From the NCBI GenBank assembly GCA_014529385.2, contig CM043970.1, forward strand, positions 49,965,898 through 50,016,897: 51,000 bases of DNA, written 5' to 3'. The position numbers and the translations under genes are program-made. Positions 20,952-30,620 of the stretch are shown here, in pieces (position 1 is the stretch's first letter; the number at the start of each line of letters is the position of its first letter). Under the pieces are notes generated by a model. That model was not told the origin of the DNA. It saw only the letters and a list, made by a program, of their open reading frames with translations, and did not search any database. This DNA comes from Adiantum capillus-veneris (lineage: Eukaryota; Streptophyta; Polypodiopsida; Polypodiales; Pteridaceae).

Positions 20952-23224
20952 TTTCTCTTACCTTTTACTTCATACCCCTTTGGTTGAAGCATGTAGATTT
21001 CCTCCTCTAAGTCACCGTGAGGGAATGCCGTATTTACATCCATTTGCTCGAGATTTAGATCATGAGCAGCCACAAGGCTTAAGACAAGCCTAATTGAGTT
21101 CATTTTTACAACAGGAGAAAATATTTCATTGAAGTCAATACCTTTCTTTTGAGAAAAACCTTTTACCACAAGCCTAGACTTGTACCTTTTCTTCCCACCT
21201 TCTTCTTCCTTTAGCTTGTACACCCATTTGTTTTGAAGTGCCCGCTTACCTTTAGGCAACTCAACCAACTCCCATGTTTTGTTGCGATGTAGTGAGTCCA
21301 TCTCCACTTGCATGCTCTTCGTCCATTCTTCTTTGGATTCATGTTGCATAGCTTCTTCATATGATTCCGGCTCTCCAGAATCTGAGATCAAGAGATGGTT
21401 GAAGGAAGGAACAAACCTTTCTGGAGGTCTACTTGCTCTTGTAGATCTTCGGGGAATAGGTTGAGGCTCCTCATTTGGTTGACGTTGTTGCACATTGTCA
21501 CCGTTTGCACTCCTTGAGTCTTCACCGTCCTCAAGCTCCATGTACTCATCACCTGTTTCTTTCGTTTGTTTTCTTTCCAAGTAATCTTTGTACATATTTT
21601 GTTCGTTAAAAGTTACATCCCTACTCCTTAATATTTTACCATCTTCAGGATTCCATATGCGATACCCAAAGTCTCCTTCTCCATAGCCAATGAAGAAACA
21701 CTTTTTGGACTTTGCATCTAACTTTGATCTTAGGCTTCTATCTATGTGCATGAAAGCCTCACACCCAAACACTTTGAGAAATGCATAATTCACCGGTTTA
21801 CCTGTCCATGCCTCTTCTAGAACTCCCCCATCCAATGCCGTTGAGGGTGACCGATTGATTAAGTACATAGACGTACTTACAGCTTCCGCCCAAAGCTCAA
21901 GCGGTAAGCCTGCATGTAGCCGCATGCTTCGTGCTCGTTCCATGATTATCCTGTTCATCCTTTCCGAAATCCCATTTTGTTGAGGTGTCCTTGGGGTTGT
22001 CCTTTGCGTCTGAATTCCATTGCTAGCACAAAAGCTTTCAAAAGCTTGGCTGCAATATTTGCCTCCATTGTCGGATCTGAGGCATTGAACCTTGGTACCT
22101 GTTTCATTCTCCACAAGGGCTTTCCACCTTTGAAATATGGAAAATACATCGGATTTATTCTTCATGACATAAACCCATGTTTTTCTAGTCGCATCGTCTA
22201 TGAATGTTACATAGTACAATGAGCCACCAAGTGATGGTGTACTTGCAGGACCCCAAACATCAAAATGAACCAACTCAAGTTTTTTATTTTTTCTTTCATT
22301 TCCTGATTTTTGAAATTTTACCCTCTTTTGTTTACCATAAACACAATATTCACAGAACTCTAAGTCCACTTCTTTCAAACCTGGTAGAAGCTTCTTTTTT
22401 TGAAGGATTTGCATTCCTTTGGCACTCATATGCCCAAGTCGGTAGTGCCACACCGCACTGTCAACTTCTGTAGTTGCTGCACAAGCTGAAGGTTGTGTGC
22501 TAACAGTACACAAGTAAAGTGTACCGACTTTTTCACCCTTGGCAACCACCAAATATCCCTTTGAGATATTCCACCGTTTGTTTCCGAATGCAATGTTGTG
22601 ACCTTCATCATCCAATTGTCCTGTAGAGATCAAATTTTTGCGAAGAGAAGGAACATGCCTAACATCTTTAAGCTTCCATTCATTTCCGTTAGCAGTTTTC
22701 ACAGAAACTGTACCTTTGCCGACAATCTCACAAGCTTCATCATCTCCCAAGTATACATACCCAAAATTACCTTTGGTGTAGTCTTGGAAATGTTGCTTGT
22801 GTGGTGTCGCATGGAATGAAGCCCCGGAATCTACTATCCAGGAATTAGACACATTGTCTAATGAGAGAATTAGAGCATCTTGCTCTACTTTACCTGCCAC
22901 ATTGGCCTCCGATGTTGGCTTGTTGTCTTGAGACTCTGTCTCCTTCTTCTTCTTGGACCAGCAATCCTTCTTGACGTGGCCCTTCTTGCCGCAGTTCCAA
23001 CATTCCAGAACTGACTTTGTGCGTGACTTGCTCTGCCTTGAGCGATCACGACCCTTTTGGTTTTTGAACCTCTCCTTAAGCCTTGCTCTTGTTTCCACTG
23101 ATAGTGCAGCACTTGATGATTCTCCTGTGCTTCTCCTTCGCATTTCCTCGCTTAGGAGAACACCCACAACATCATTAAACTTAAGAGTATTTGTGCCAGA
23201 GATAGAATTACTTACAGCCATCAC
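20936..23224 (-). pseudogene. Cop-B gag end, protease, integrase, RT start (762-codon open frame)
   Basis: Long uninterrupted frame. Zinc knuckle CWNCGKKGHVKKDC (residues 75-88, canonical CX2CX4HX4C). Protease WIVDSGASFHAT with catalytic Asp132. GAG-pre-integrase zinc site WHYRLGH...CEYC (259-294). Integrase core Asp322 (HFDVWG), Asp385 (RSDNGG) and Glu421 (ISERMN), with 35 residues between the last two, a proper D,D35E. RT start from about 625 (EWTKSM...NKWVYKLK, FSPVVKM). The frame ends after a 1-bp deletion. It would supply cDNA integration and polyprotein processing. Upstream it is in frame with gag but cut off by stops at about 23258 and 23303-23308. Confidence 0.88.
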
Positions 23225-23302
23225 AAGGCTGTCCCAACTATCCGATAGAGATGATAGTATAAGGAGAGCTCACACTTCGTCATCGAAATTGATTTTCACT
23301 TA

Positions 23303-23701
23303 TCAATGTTGACTTATGTTTGTGTTAAAGTCATTTAGGTGTTCTGCAACTGAACCATTCTCTGCCATCTTTAGATTGAACAAGCGCTTCATAAGAAATA
23401 CCTTATTGGATGCCGATGGTTTCTCGTAGAAGTCGTCAAGTGACTTCATCAAGTCCTCCGTGGTCTTCATCTCCGAAACATTGAAGGCCACCGTTGACGC
23501 CAAGCTTAACCGGATTGTTCCCAGTGCCTTTCGATCAAAGACAATCCATGCTTCATCTGCCATTGTTGCGGGATTCTTCGCAAGACCGCCTAGTGGCAAA
23601 TAGATGTCCTTCTGGTAGAGATAGTCTTCAATCTGCATCTTCCAATGTTGGTAGTTTTTGCCGTTGAACTTCTCAATCTTGAGATTCCCTTCCTCCGCCA
23701 T
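23303..23701 (-). pseudogene. Cop-B gag, N-terminal part
   Basis: ATG at 23701 (MAEEGNLKIEKFNGKNYQHW) opens a frame of 133 codons holding the copia gag core (UBN2-type): DEAWIVFDRKALGTIRLSL and FLMKRLFNLKM. It ends at two adjacent stops, TGA TAA, where gag copy 2 has CGA TCG. The same frame continues to the 762-codon ORF with one further TGA near 23258, so three point mutations, not frameshifts, break gag. Confidence 0.85.
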
Positions 23702-23760
23702 AACTCCCACTCAATTCAAGGAATCCTTTCCTTGAGATAATTTAGCTACGAGCAAACCTT

Positions 23761-23772
23761 GCTCTGATACCA
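23761..23772 (-). other. Primer binding site of Cop-B (initiator tRNA-Met type)
   Basis: TGGTATCAGAGC on the minus strand, 2 bp inside the 5' LTR end, as in copy D. Confidence 0.85.
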
Positions 23773-23774
23773 TT

Positions 23775-24586
23775 TGTTAGGAAATAAGACGTAGCTAAAT
23801 AGATAATTGAGTGGATTACTTAATGGAGAGAGACAGATTTATATACACGAGATTATAGAGTAGAGAGAGAGAGAGAGAGTACAAACGATATACGTGGTTC
23901 ACCCAATGCGGGCTACGTCCACGGGAAAGCAGCCACTCAATGGCTTTAGTACTTCAAAACAAGAAGTAGTTTACAAAGGGATTATACCCTTAATGGAGCT
24001 CCCGCCTTGCTTCACTCTCACCACCTCACACTCACCTTGTTGCATCAACTTCACACTATGAAATGTGTGTAGAAATGGCCTCCTTTTATAGGCCAAAAGG
24101 GCTGCCCTCTCTTATGAGAGACAGCCATGTGTAGCCGCCCTTGTGCGAATAAGTCCAAATCGGACCCTCCAATCCACCCATGTGTGGCCGCCCTTGAGAA
24201 CACAAGTCCGCTTTTGAATTCGGCCACCGGCCATTGAATTTGGCCACCGGCCATCGGCCATTGACTTCCGACCACCGGCCACCGGCCATTGACTTCCGAC
24301 CACCGACCATCGGCCATTGACTACCGGCCACCGGCCAACCGACCCGTTGTTTTCCGACCACTTTCCGGCCGCTGTCCGGCCATAATATTCCAGCGAAAAA
24401 AAAAGTCTCGGGGTCCTCTACCCCCGAGGCGTTTAAAGTTGCCCTTGATTCTTGTCCGTGAAAATTTTGGTTTCCGGTGAGTGATTTTCCTTCATGCACG
24501 ATGGCTTCTCCTCATAATGGGGGCCTTACAAATGTGCGCTTTTACCTCAGAAAATTACAAGGGTAAGTCAGGCTCCATACTTAACA
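23775..24586 (-). repeat. Cop-B 5' LTR, complete
   Basis: 812 bp, minus strand TGTTAAGTATGGAGCC to TATTTCCTAACA. TATA box CTATAAAAGG inverted near 24083-24093. U3 carries a longer GGCCGGTGG-type minisatellite (about 24215-24365) than LTR-A or LTR-C and, near 24405-24435, a GC-rich imperfect inverted repeat (CTCGGGG...CCCCGAG) absent from A, C and D. Cop-B is therefore a different subfamily. Confidence 0.88.
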
Positions 24587-25803
24587 AATACGGCATTCCC
24601 TCACGGTGACTTAGAGGAGGAAATCTACATGCTTCAACCAAAGGGGTATGAAGTAAAAGGTAAGGAGAAAATGGTTTGCAGATTAAAGAAGAGCTTGTAT
24701 GGTTTAAAACAAGCATCAAGACAATGGTACTTGAAGTTTGATCGATGGATGTTGGATCATGGAATCACAAGATGCAACTCGGATCATTGCGTCTACACGA
24801 AGAATTTGGGAGATGGGAAATTTATCATCCTAATGTTGTATGTTGATGACATGTTGATTGCAAGTGCTAACATGCAGGACATCAAAGACCTAAAAGAGGA
24901 GCTGTCCAAATCTTTTTCAATGAAACATTTAGGTGCTGCAAAGAGGATACTTGGTATGAAAATATCAAGGGACAGGACGAAGAAGACAATAAAGCTATCT
25001 CAAGAAGATTACATCAAGAAGGTACTAGAAAGGTTTGCAATGCAAAATGCAAAACCAGTTTCTACACCTTTGGCTGGTCATTTTAAACTAACAAAGGATA
25101 TGTGTCCAAAGACACAAGAGGAGATAGCCTGTATGTCTAAAGTTCCATATGCTGCAGCGGTAGGTTCTCTAATGTATGCTATGGTCTGGACAAGGCCAGA
25201 CATTGCACATGCAGTGGGAGTTGTGAGTAGGTTCATGGACAACCCAAGTAAAGAGCATTGTCAAGCTGTGAAGTGGATACTTAGGTATCTAAAAGGGACA
25301 ACAACAAATGCTTTGTGTTTTGGAGGAACTGATATTTTTCTAGAAGGGTATGCTGATGCAGATATGGTAGGTGACAAAGATGCTCGACTCGGAGCACTAC
25401 TGGATATGTGTTCACGGTTGGAGGCACAGCAATAAGCTGGGCTTCAAAGCTGCAGAAAGTGGTTTCACTTTCTACCACGGAAGCAGAGTATGTAGCAATG
25501 ACGGAGGCAAGCAAAGAAATTCTGTGGCTTCACAGATTCTTAGAAGAGCTTGGATTCAAACAAGACAATTGTGTCTTGTACAGTGATAGCCAAAGCGCTA
25601 TCCATCTTGCAAAGAACTCAGCCTTTCATTCAAGGACAAAGCACATTGAGGTGAGATATCACTTCATACGCACTCTTTTGGAAGAGGGACAACTAAAGCT
25701 AGGAAAGGTGCATACAAGTGAAAATCCTGCAGACATGTTTACAAAGGTGGTCAACAAGGAGAAGTTGAGCTTTTGCTCATCTTCAATCGGCATTCAAGGA
25801 TAA
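24587..25803 (+). pseudogene. Copia C: RT C-terminal part and RNase H
   Basis: Starts in the middle of RT (N-T-A-F-P-H-G-D codons) directly against the Cop-B LTR. The RT frame runs to 25435 with SLYGLKQASRQW, LMLYVDDMLIAS and a complete VWTRPDIAHAVG segment. RNase H ([23 protein letters not shown]) follows in the -1 frame to 25803. It is likely the right half of the element whose left half is LTR-D plus the gag fragments. About 1.96 kb of protease, integrase and RT between them is absent, judged against Cop-B. Confidence 0.85.
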
Positions 25804-25852
25804 GAAGCTAGGATGGAAAGCAGTCACAGGTTTGGTTTGGAGATCAGTCTCC

Positions 25853-25863
25853 AAGTGGGAGAT
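25853..25863 (+). other. Polypurine tract before copia LTR-C
   Basis: AAGTGGGAGAT directly before TGTTAAG. Confidence 0.8.
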
Positions 25864-26574
25864 TGTTAAGTATGGAGCCTGATTTACCCTTGTAATTTTC
25901 TCTGTTAAAAGCGCACATTTGTAAGGCCCCCATTATGAGGAGAAGCCATCGTGCGTAAAGAAAAATCACTCGCTGTAAACCAAAATGTTCACGGCCAGAA
26001 ATCAGGGGCACCTTTAGATTTTTTTTTTGCCTCACCGGAATATTCCTTTTGGCCGGAATATTATGGCCTGACGGTGGTCGAAAAGTGGTCGGAAAACAAC
26101 CGTCGGTTGGCCGGTGGCCGGTGGTCGGAAGTCAGTGGCCGGTGGCCGAATTCAAAAGCGGATTTATCTACACATGGGCGGATTGGAGGGTCCGATTTGG
26201 ACTTATTCACACAAGGGCGGCTACACATGGCTGACTCTCATAAGAGAGGGCAACCCTTTTGGCCTATAAAAGGAGGCCATTTATACACACATTTCATAGT
26301 GTGAAGTTGATGCAACAAGGTGAGTGTGAGGTGGTGAGAGTGAAGCAAGGCGGGAGCTCCATTAAGGGTATAATCCCTTTGTAAACTACTTCTTGTTTTG
26401 AAGTACTAAAGCCATTGAGTGGCTGCTTTCCCATGGAAGTAGCCCACATTGGGTGAACCACGTATATCGTGTGTACTCTCTCTCTCTCTCTACTCTATAA
26501 TCTCTTGTGTGTGAAATCTATCTCTCTCCATAATCTTTTCAAATATCTATTTAGCTACGTCTTATTTCCTAACA
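25864..26574 (+). repeat. Copia LTR-C (right-hand LTR of the complex)
   Basis: 711 bp, TGTTAAGTATGGAGCC to TATTTCCTAACA. TATA box near 26265-26275. Followed by the CGTTG copy of the target-site duplication and then by E1 gag. Confidence 0.9.
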
Positions 26575-26579
26575 CGTTG
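26575..26579. repeat. Target-site duplication of copia complex, right copy (CGTTG)
   Basis: Matches CATTG at 14892-14896 with one substitution. The sequence after it, GGGTAGGCATGGTAGCC, continues E1 gag as in E2. Confidence 0.8.
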
Positions 26580-27694
26580 GGGTAGGCATGGTAGCCGTGG
26601 TGTCATCAAGGGAAAGATGAGCTAGACTTGGAAAGGTGAAGCTATCACTTGTGGGCTTAGATTGCACTGAGACCCCTAGAGAAACAATATATGGAGGATC
26701 CATCGGACTTACTGAGGGAGTCTCCATTTGCGATAAGGTCGGTTGTTTAGCCTTTCCTGTATCTAAGAATATCATGAGACCCGTTGAAGGCATGTTGATC
26801 CCCTTGTTCTGGCTATCTAACTCAATGACCCTATGGATGACCTCACAAACTCTTTGCTGTTGATCCTCTACACTAGTAGCACCCATTGTGGATTGTAGGA
26901 CATCTAACCAACCCACGTGATAGGTGTGACCTGTGTATAGGTCAGTCAGAGTTTCCTTTGTAGTTTATACCTCCAGTTCTCATTTAAGAACACTTCATCT
27001 AGGATTGAGGTGCTAGAGGTGTCCTTTGAGCTAGATGCAATGTTGCTTTCTAGGGGTTGGCCCATAGCGGTTGCTAAGTCAGGAGCACTTGATTGCTCTC
27101 TTAGCAAGGATATTGACATAGGGGCTTTTTCTTTTAACTCTCTTCGTTGCTCCGCCTTGCGTAAGCTCTCGACTTCCTTTTCCCTAGCCGCAATGATATA
27201 TCGCTCAACCTCTTGCACTTCGGCAAGGCTTCTACCATCGGGTAATATGACCTCGGAGGGAAATAACTCTAAAGATTAGGAGGTGCAATGAATGAAGTAT
27301 TCATGTGCACATTCTCTAAAGGCATAGGCTCTACGTTGGTCATGAATGGAGAATTTATTTCCCCACCCCCCTCATTTACATCATTAGCTCCATGTTCGGA
27401 GCGAGTGGCTCTACTAAAGGTTTCCTTCAAGCGGCTAAGCAAGCTCGGCCCGGACCGTGGATCCATGGCATGCATGTCTTGGCTTGAGCTATCAGGATTA
27501 GGCATTGGGAAACCCTCCATGACGTCGTAGTCAGAGGAAGAGTCACTAGCCGCTATGTTCGGGTCTTGGTTTGTACTACCTTGGGTCCCCGCCGAGGGCC
27601 CAAAACCTAAAGTAGGTGGATATTGAGAACTCGCGTAAGTCGAAATTCTCTCTAGTTGCTTTGTCTCTAGCACACGACCAGAGCACAAATGCAT
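26580..27694 (-). pseudogene. E1 gag, N-terminal part (right of copia insertion)
   Basis: Starts at ATG 27694 (MHLCSGRVLETKQLERI), a start conserved in E2 at 49654. Three open pieces (27694-27269, 27218-26946, 26916-26580) are separated by stop or frameshift. They hold a Ser/Asp/Pro-rich N-terminus, a charged helical stretch with coiled-coil character (EVERYIIAAREKEVESLRKA), and GWLDVLQSTMGATSVEDQQQ. Most of this aligns with the uninterrupted 562-codon ORF of E2. It is the matrix-like N-terminal region of gag. No known domain is recognised. Confidence 0.7.
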
Positions 27695-28420
27695 GTGCCT
27701 TTGGTACCCTACAAGCGTCGGCGAATAACCTCGAAGGTTAACCGCTTACTTTTTTAAGCGTCTGTTTTAACTTGTGTTTTTTACGTTTTTCATGTTTTTT
27801 TAATGTTTTTCAATGTTTTTTAATGATCGATGTTTTTGATTAAAGTGTGTGATAGCTCAAAACAAGCGTATCGCTCAAAGGGTTGTGGTGTGCTTTACAA
27901 CACAACATTCGGTCACCTGAAGCTCCGTTGGTGCTAAAAAAAAGTCGATTTTTAGCTACGTGTGAAGCTAAAATTCATAATTTTAAAGGGCAATAGATGC
28001 CTAAGTCTAAATGCAAGATTGGGCTTGGGTTTGGGAGATATTCCCGATCCTGGTCCTACCTTTAATTTTTTTTATTTTTAAATTTATTTTAAATTTATTT
28101 TTTAAAGGAGAAGGTCGCTACGGCCTACGCGAGAGCACACACACACTCTACCTACTGTACACAGTAACACACTCTATTAGCTCTCACAGATCTACTTCCT
28201 ACTTACTGTACTTTGCATTACACAGAACTAACAACCTTAATACTAACTCCTTATGATAGAGAAAAAACACAGTACCTTTGAAAACTCCATTAACAAAGAA
28301 ATACACAGTAGCAACATAAAATCGTTCTTCTCAACACACACACCCTCCTTCCTTACCTTTCCTACAATTGAAATTGCACCATAAAAGAAGCATAGAATGC
28401 CATTCAAGCTTAGTGTATGG
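27695..28420 (-). other. E1 leader between PBS and gag
   Basis: About 725 bp without ORFs, T-rich on the plus strand near 27750-27840 (repeated GTTTTTTAATG-like units). The E2 counterpart is 49655-50368. It would hold packaging signals if any, but none is recognisable. Confidence 0.6.
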
Positions 28421-28441
28421 CATTCCCCGAAAGCGGTGCCA
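28421..28441 (-). other. Primer binding site of E1
   Basis: On the minus strand TGGCACCGCTTTCGGGGAA, 4 bp inside the 5' LTR. The E2 counterpart is TGGCGCCGCTGCCAGGGAA. Both resemble the TGGCGCCGTTGCCGGGG-type PBS (tRNA-Asp-like) of plant Athila/Tat gypsy elements. The exact tRNA is not verified. Confidence 0.7.
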
Positions 28442-28445
28442 AAAA

Positions 28446-29043
28446 TGTGCACGTATGTCGCACGTATCAATGCAAGGAACTTGCTGATACACTGTGTGCA
28501 AGCCACAAATGGGTCCCCGCACACAACAAGCCTAAACTAGTAAGCTCAAAGAAGGCGATGGTGTGTCACTTACCGCTCTACGCTTGCTGTCGTAGAGGAT
28601 TCCTCGCCGCGAAGACGAGGGAGACGCCGCTACGCCGTGCTCAACCGCCTCGCCGCCGTCGAGCCGCCGCAATGCTTGATCCCACACTCTCTCTCTCTCT
28701 CTCACGCATACACACACACAAGGAGATGAAGAAGAAGAAGATGGAGATGGAGCAAGAGCACTCTTCAATTGCACAAATGAGAGAATGAGTGAATTTTAGG
28801 TTTAGTTGACTTTTATATGAGCTCGCCCCATTCACACTTGGGCGCCCATGCTTAGCCAACTAGTCCCTTGAATGTTCCAGTTAGAGTACGCCTCTCATCG
28901 ACGATCACTCTTACCCTTTTCCTATTGGACCGACAAGCCTGGTACCTCACTCTACCAAGTAAATAATACAACGTCCGTCGTAGGTTACAACGTCCATCGT
29001 AGGTGATAGGGTGTCCGTGAGCTATGCACCGTGAGGGTTAACA
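28446..29043 (-). repeat. E1 5' LTR
   Basis: 598 bp, minus strand TGTTAACCCTCAC... to ...GTGCACA. TATA box inverted near 28813-28822. It contains a short (CT)n tract (28686-28703) and a local duplication of an AACGTCC-GTCGTAGGT unit near 28970-29003 not seen in the other E LTRs. Confidence 0.88.
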
Positions 29044-29490
29044 GTCAGATTTGACTAGAGGAGCAAGTCTCTGAGCTAATCCTTCTGTAAGCTTCATTTT
29101 CTCACTAGATACTTTTGGCTTTATTGTGGGTTGGGTTCTTGGTGAATCACTCCTATGAGAAGATGTGTCACTCTCACTCTCAGTATCATATCTTCTCAAG
29201 GTTCTGCTCTGATTTGGATAGGAGTAACCTATAGGGGGTGGTGGTAATAAATATGGTCTTGTTGTGACCATAATTCCACCTCTATAAAAGTCATGTTCTA
29301 TGGTTGCATCTGGGTACATCCATGGTGACAATGTAGCAGGGCTTGTGTCAAAATGTGAATAGATTGGCATTTCAACACTTCTAGCTTGGCTTGCCATACC
29401 TTTGGTCATATCTACAAAAGGATTGGTAGATTGGCTTTCCACCCTGATGATCTTAGCTTTCTTAATGTCAAGCCCACTCAATACTCTCAA
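29044..29490 (-). pseudogene. H1 gag, part upstream of the E1 insertion
   Basis: A 150-codon open frame, with no ATG at its left-most codon, running up to the E1 insertion and continuing in frame at 8489. It contains a Pro-rich segment (RPYLLPPPPIGYSYP) and a Ser/Asp/Arg-rich stretch (ESESDTSSHRSDSP). No capsid-core motif like that in E2 (GDWYRTL) is found here or further upstream, so either H1 lost its capsid part or this is a knuckle-only protein. It starts with the right copy of the GTCAG duplication. Confidence 0.6.
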
Positions 29491-29802
29491 GATAATACTT
29501 AATAAGCACCTTTTTGGCCCTTTTTCAGGTCCCTAAAAGTCAAGTCTGGGTGGTCTTCTGACCTCTGGATACTGGTTCTGGGTGGTACCCTAAAATTTTG
29601 AGTTGGATGTCAAAAGTTAGAGCAGTTTTGGTGAACTGCACTTGAAACAGCACTCAAAACAGTTTCAGTATCAAGTATTTTTGCTTGTATCTTGACCAAA
29701 TGTGACCCAAATTTGTTGAAACTTGGTCACTAGGCTTACTTTACAGTGTTTAACACTTCTAAAAGCTCAATGTGAATTTTCACCTCCAAATTAGGGCTAG
29801 AG

Positions 29803-30620
29803 ACATCATATGCATATGATGTTTATTATGACCAAATCAAGTGATTTTTACTCCAGAGGACCTTTATCACTTGGGCAACTTTTAGCAACTTTCAAATTGA
29901 ATCTGAACCAATTTTCTGGAAGTTATGATCAGTTCAAGACTGACTCTGGCCCAATTTCTATCCTTTAGCACTTATTGGTCCAAATATTCTCCAAATTCCA
30001 TGAAATTTTGGCTATTTGCTTCTAAGGTCCCTTGGAACACTAGGGTATGCACAAATTTAGTTTTTGGAGTCAAAAGAGTATAAAACACATCATACACGTA
30101 TGATGTCTTTTTTCTCAGAATGAAATTTTTTTTGCAGATTTGTGCTTAAAATGATGTGCTTATACACCCTGTATAGTCAAAGTTTCAAAACATGTTCAAA
30201 ATCACCAAAAACACATCATACTCGTATGATGTCATTTTGCTCCAAATGAGATGAATCTTGCTCCAGAGGTAGTCCACCACTTAAGGAACTCACAGCTACT
30301 TTCAATATTGAATTTCAACCAATTTTTGTGCAAGTTATAGCCAAATTGGGTGTGTAGTTTGTCTGGACTTTTTCTTGGTCTTTTCAAGCTCAAAACTTGG
30401 TCCAAATGTAATGAAATTTAAGCTATATACGCCTTTAATGCTCTAGGACACTAGGGAACATTCACTTGTAAAATTTGAGTCTATTCTAGGCCAAAACACA
30501 TCATACACGTATGATGTCTTTTCTCTCAAATTGGACTTCTGTTTCTATCCAAGGTTCTCCACTATGTTACCAAGTGTGCTTAAAATCAGCTTTTAATCTC
30601 AATTTTACACCAATTCACCA
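29803..30620. repeat. Tandem duplication of about 410 bp in the H1 leader
   Basis: Palindromes 1 and 3 are 410 bp apart, and 2 and 4 are 411 bp apart. Text after palindromes 1 and 3 matches in order: CTCCAGAGG, CACTT..G..ACT, GC.ACTTTCAA, then ACCAATTTT and AAGTTAT. Later ACACTAGGG recurs at the same spacing (30040 and 30451). The units are diverged, so the duplication is old. Confidence 0.7.

Larger units (their letters stand above)
18997..24586 (-). mobile_element. Cop-B: inverted, nearly complete Ty1/copia element
   Basis: Minus-strand element: 5' LTR 23775-24586, PBS 23761-23772, gag-pol from ATG at 23701 to 19858, PPT 19798-19808, 3' LTR 18997-19797 lacking its last 40 bp. Domain order gag-PR-IN-RT-RNase H is that of Ty1/copia. 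At the right its LTR end TTAACA abuts the RT fragment C with no gap. At the left it abuts truncated D gag. It most simply inserted into the RT gene of D/C, and a later deletion removed about 2 kb of D plus the LTR tip, with the left TSD. It is the least degraded pol in the window. Confidence 0.85.
14897..26574 (+). mobile_element. Ty1/copia complex with three plus-strand LTRs and an inverted nested copy
   Basis: Organisation: LTR-A (14897-15520), internal A (to 17081), LTR-D (17082-17829), gag fragments (to 18996), inverted Cop-B (18997-24586), RT-RNase H fragment C (24587-25863), LTR-C (25864-26574). Only the outermost ends carry a TSD, so the whole block descends from one insertion into E1 gag. 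The middle LTR serves as 3' LTR of A and 5' LTR of D/C, which is what unequal LTR-LTR recombination produces. All protein genes are broken. Confidence 0.85.
8495..29043 (-). mobile_element. E1: gag-protease LTR retrotransposon without RT or integrase
   Basis: Minus-strand element with LTRs 8495-9118 and 28446-29043, PPT beside the left LTR, PBS beside the right LTR, and GTCAG duplications. Net length is about 8.9 kb after removing the copia complex at 14897-26574. Order: leader, gag with capsid-like core, several zinc knuckles, linker, intact-looking retropepsin, W-[VI]-P-K tail, then a 1.7-kb noncoding block where RT-RNase H-integrase would be expected. E2 (42921-50957) is a second full-length member with the same layout, so the absence of pol is a family trait and not an accident of one copy. 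It probably depends on proteins of another element. Confidence 0.88.

Noticed and set aside
22204-22473. Plus-strand ORFs across 21.3-23.3 kb
   Set aside because: Antisense shadows of the long minus-strand copia pol frame.
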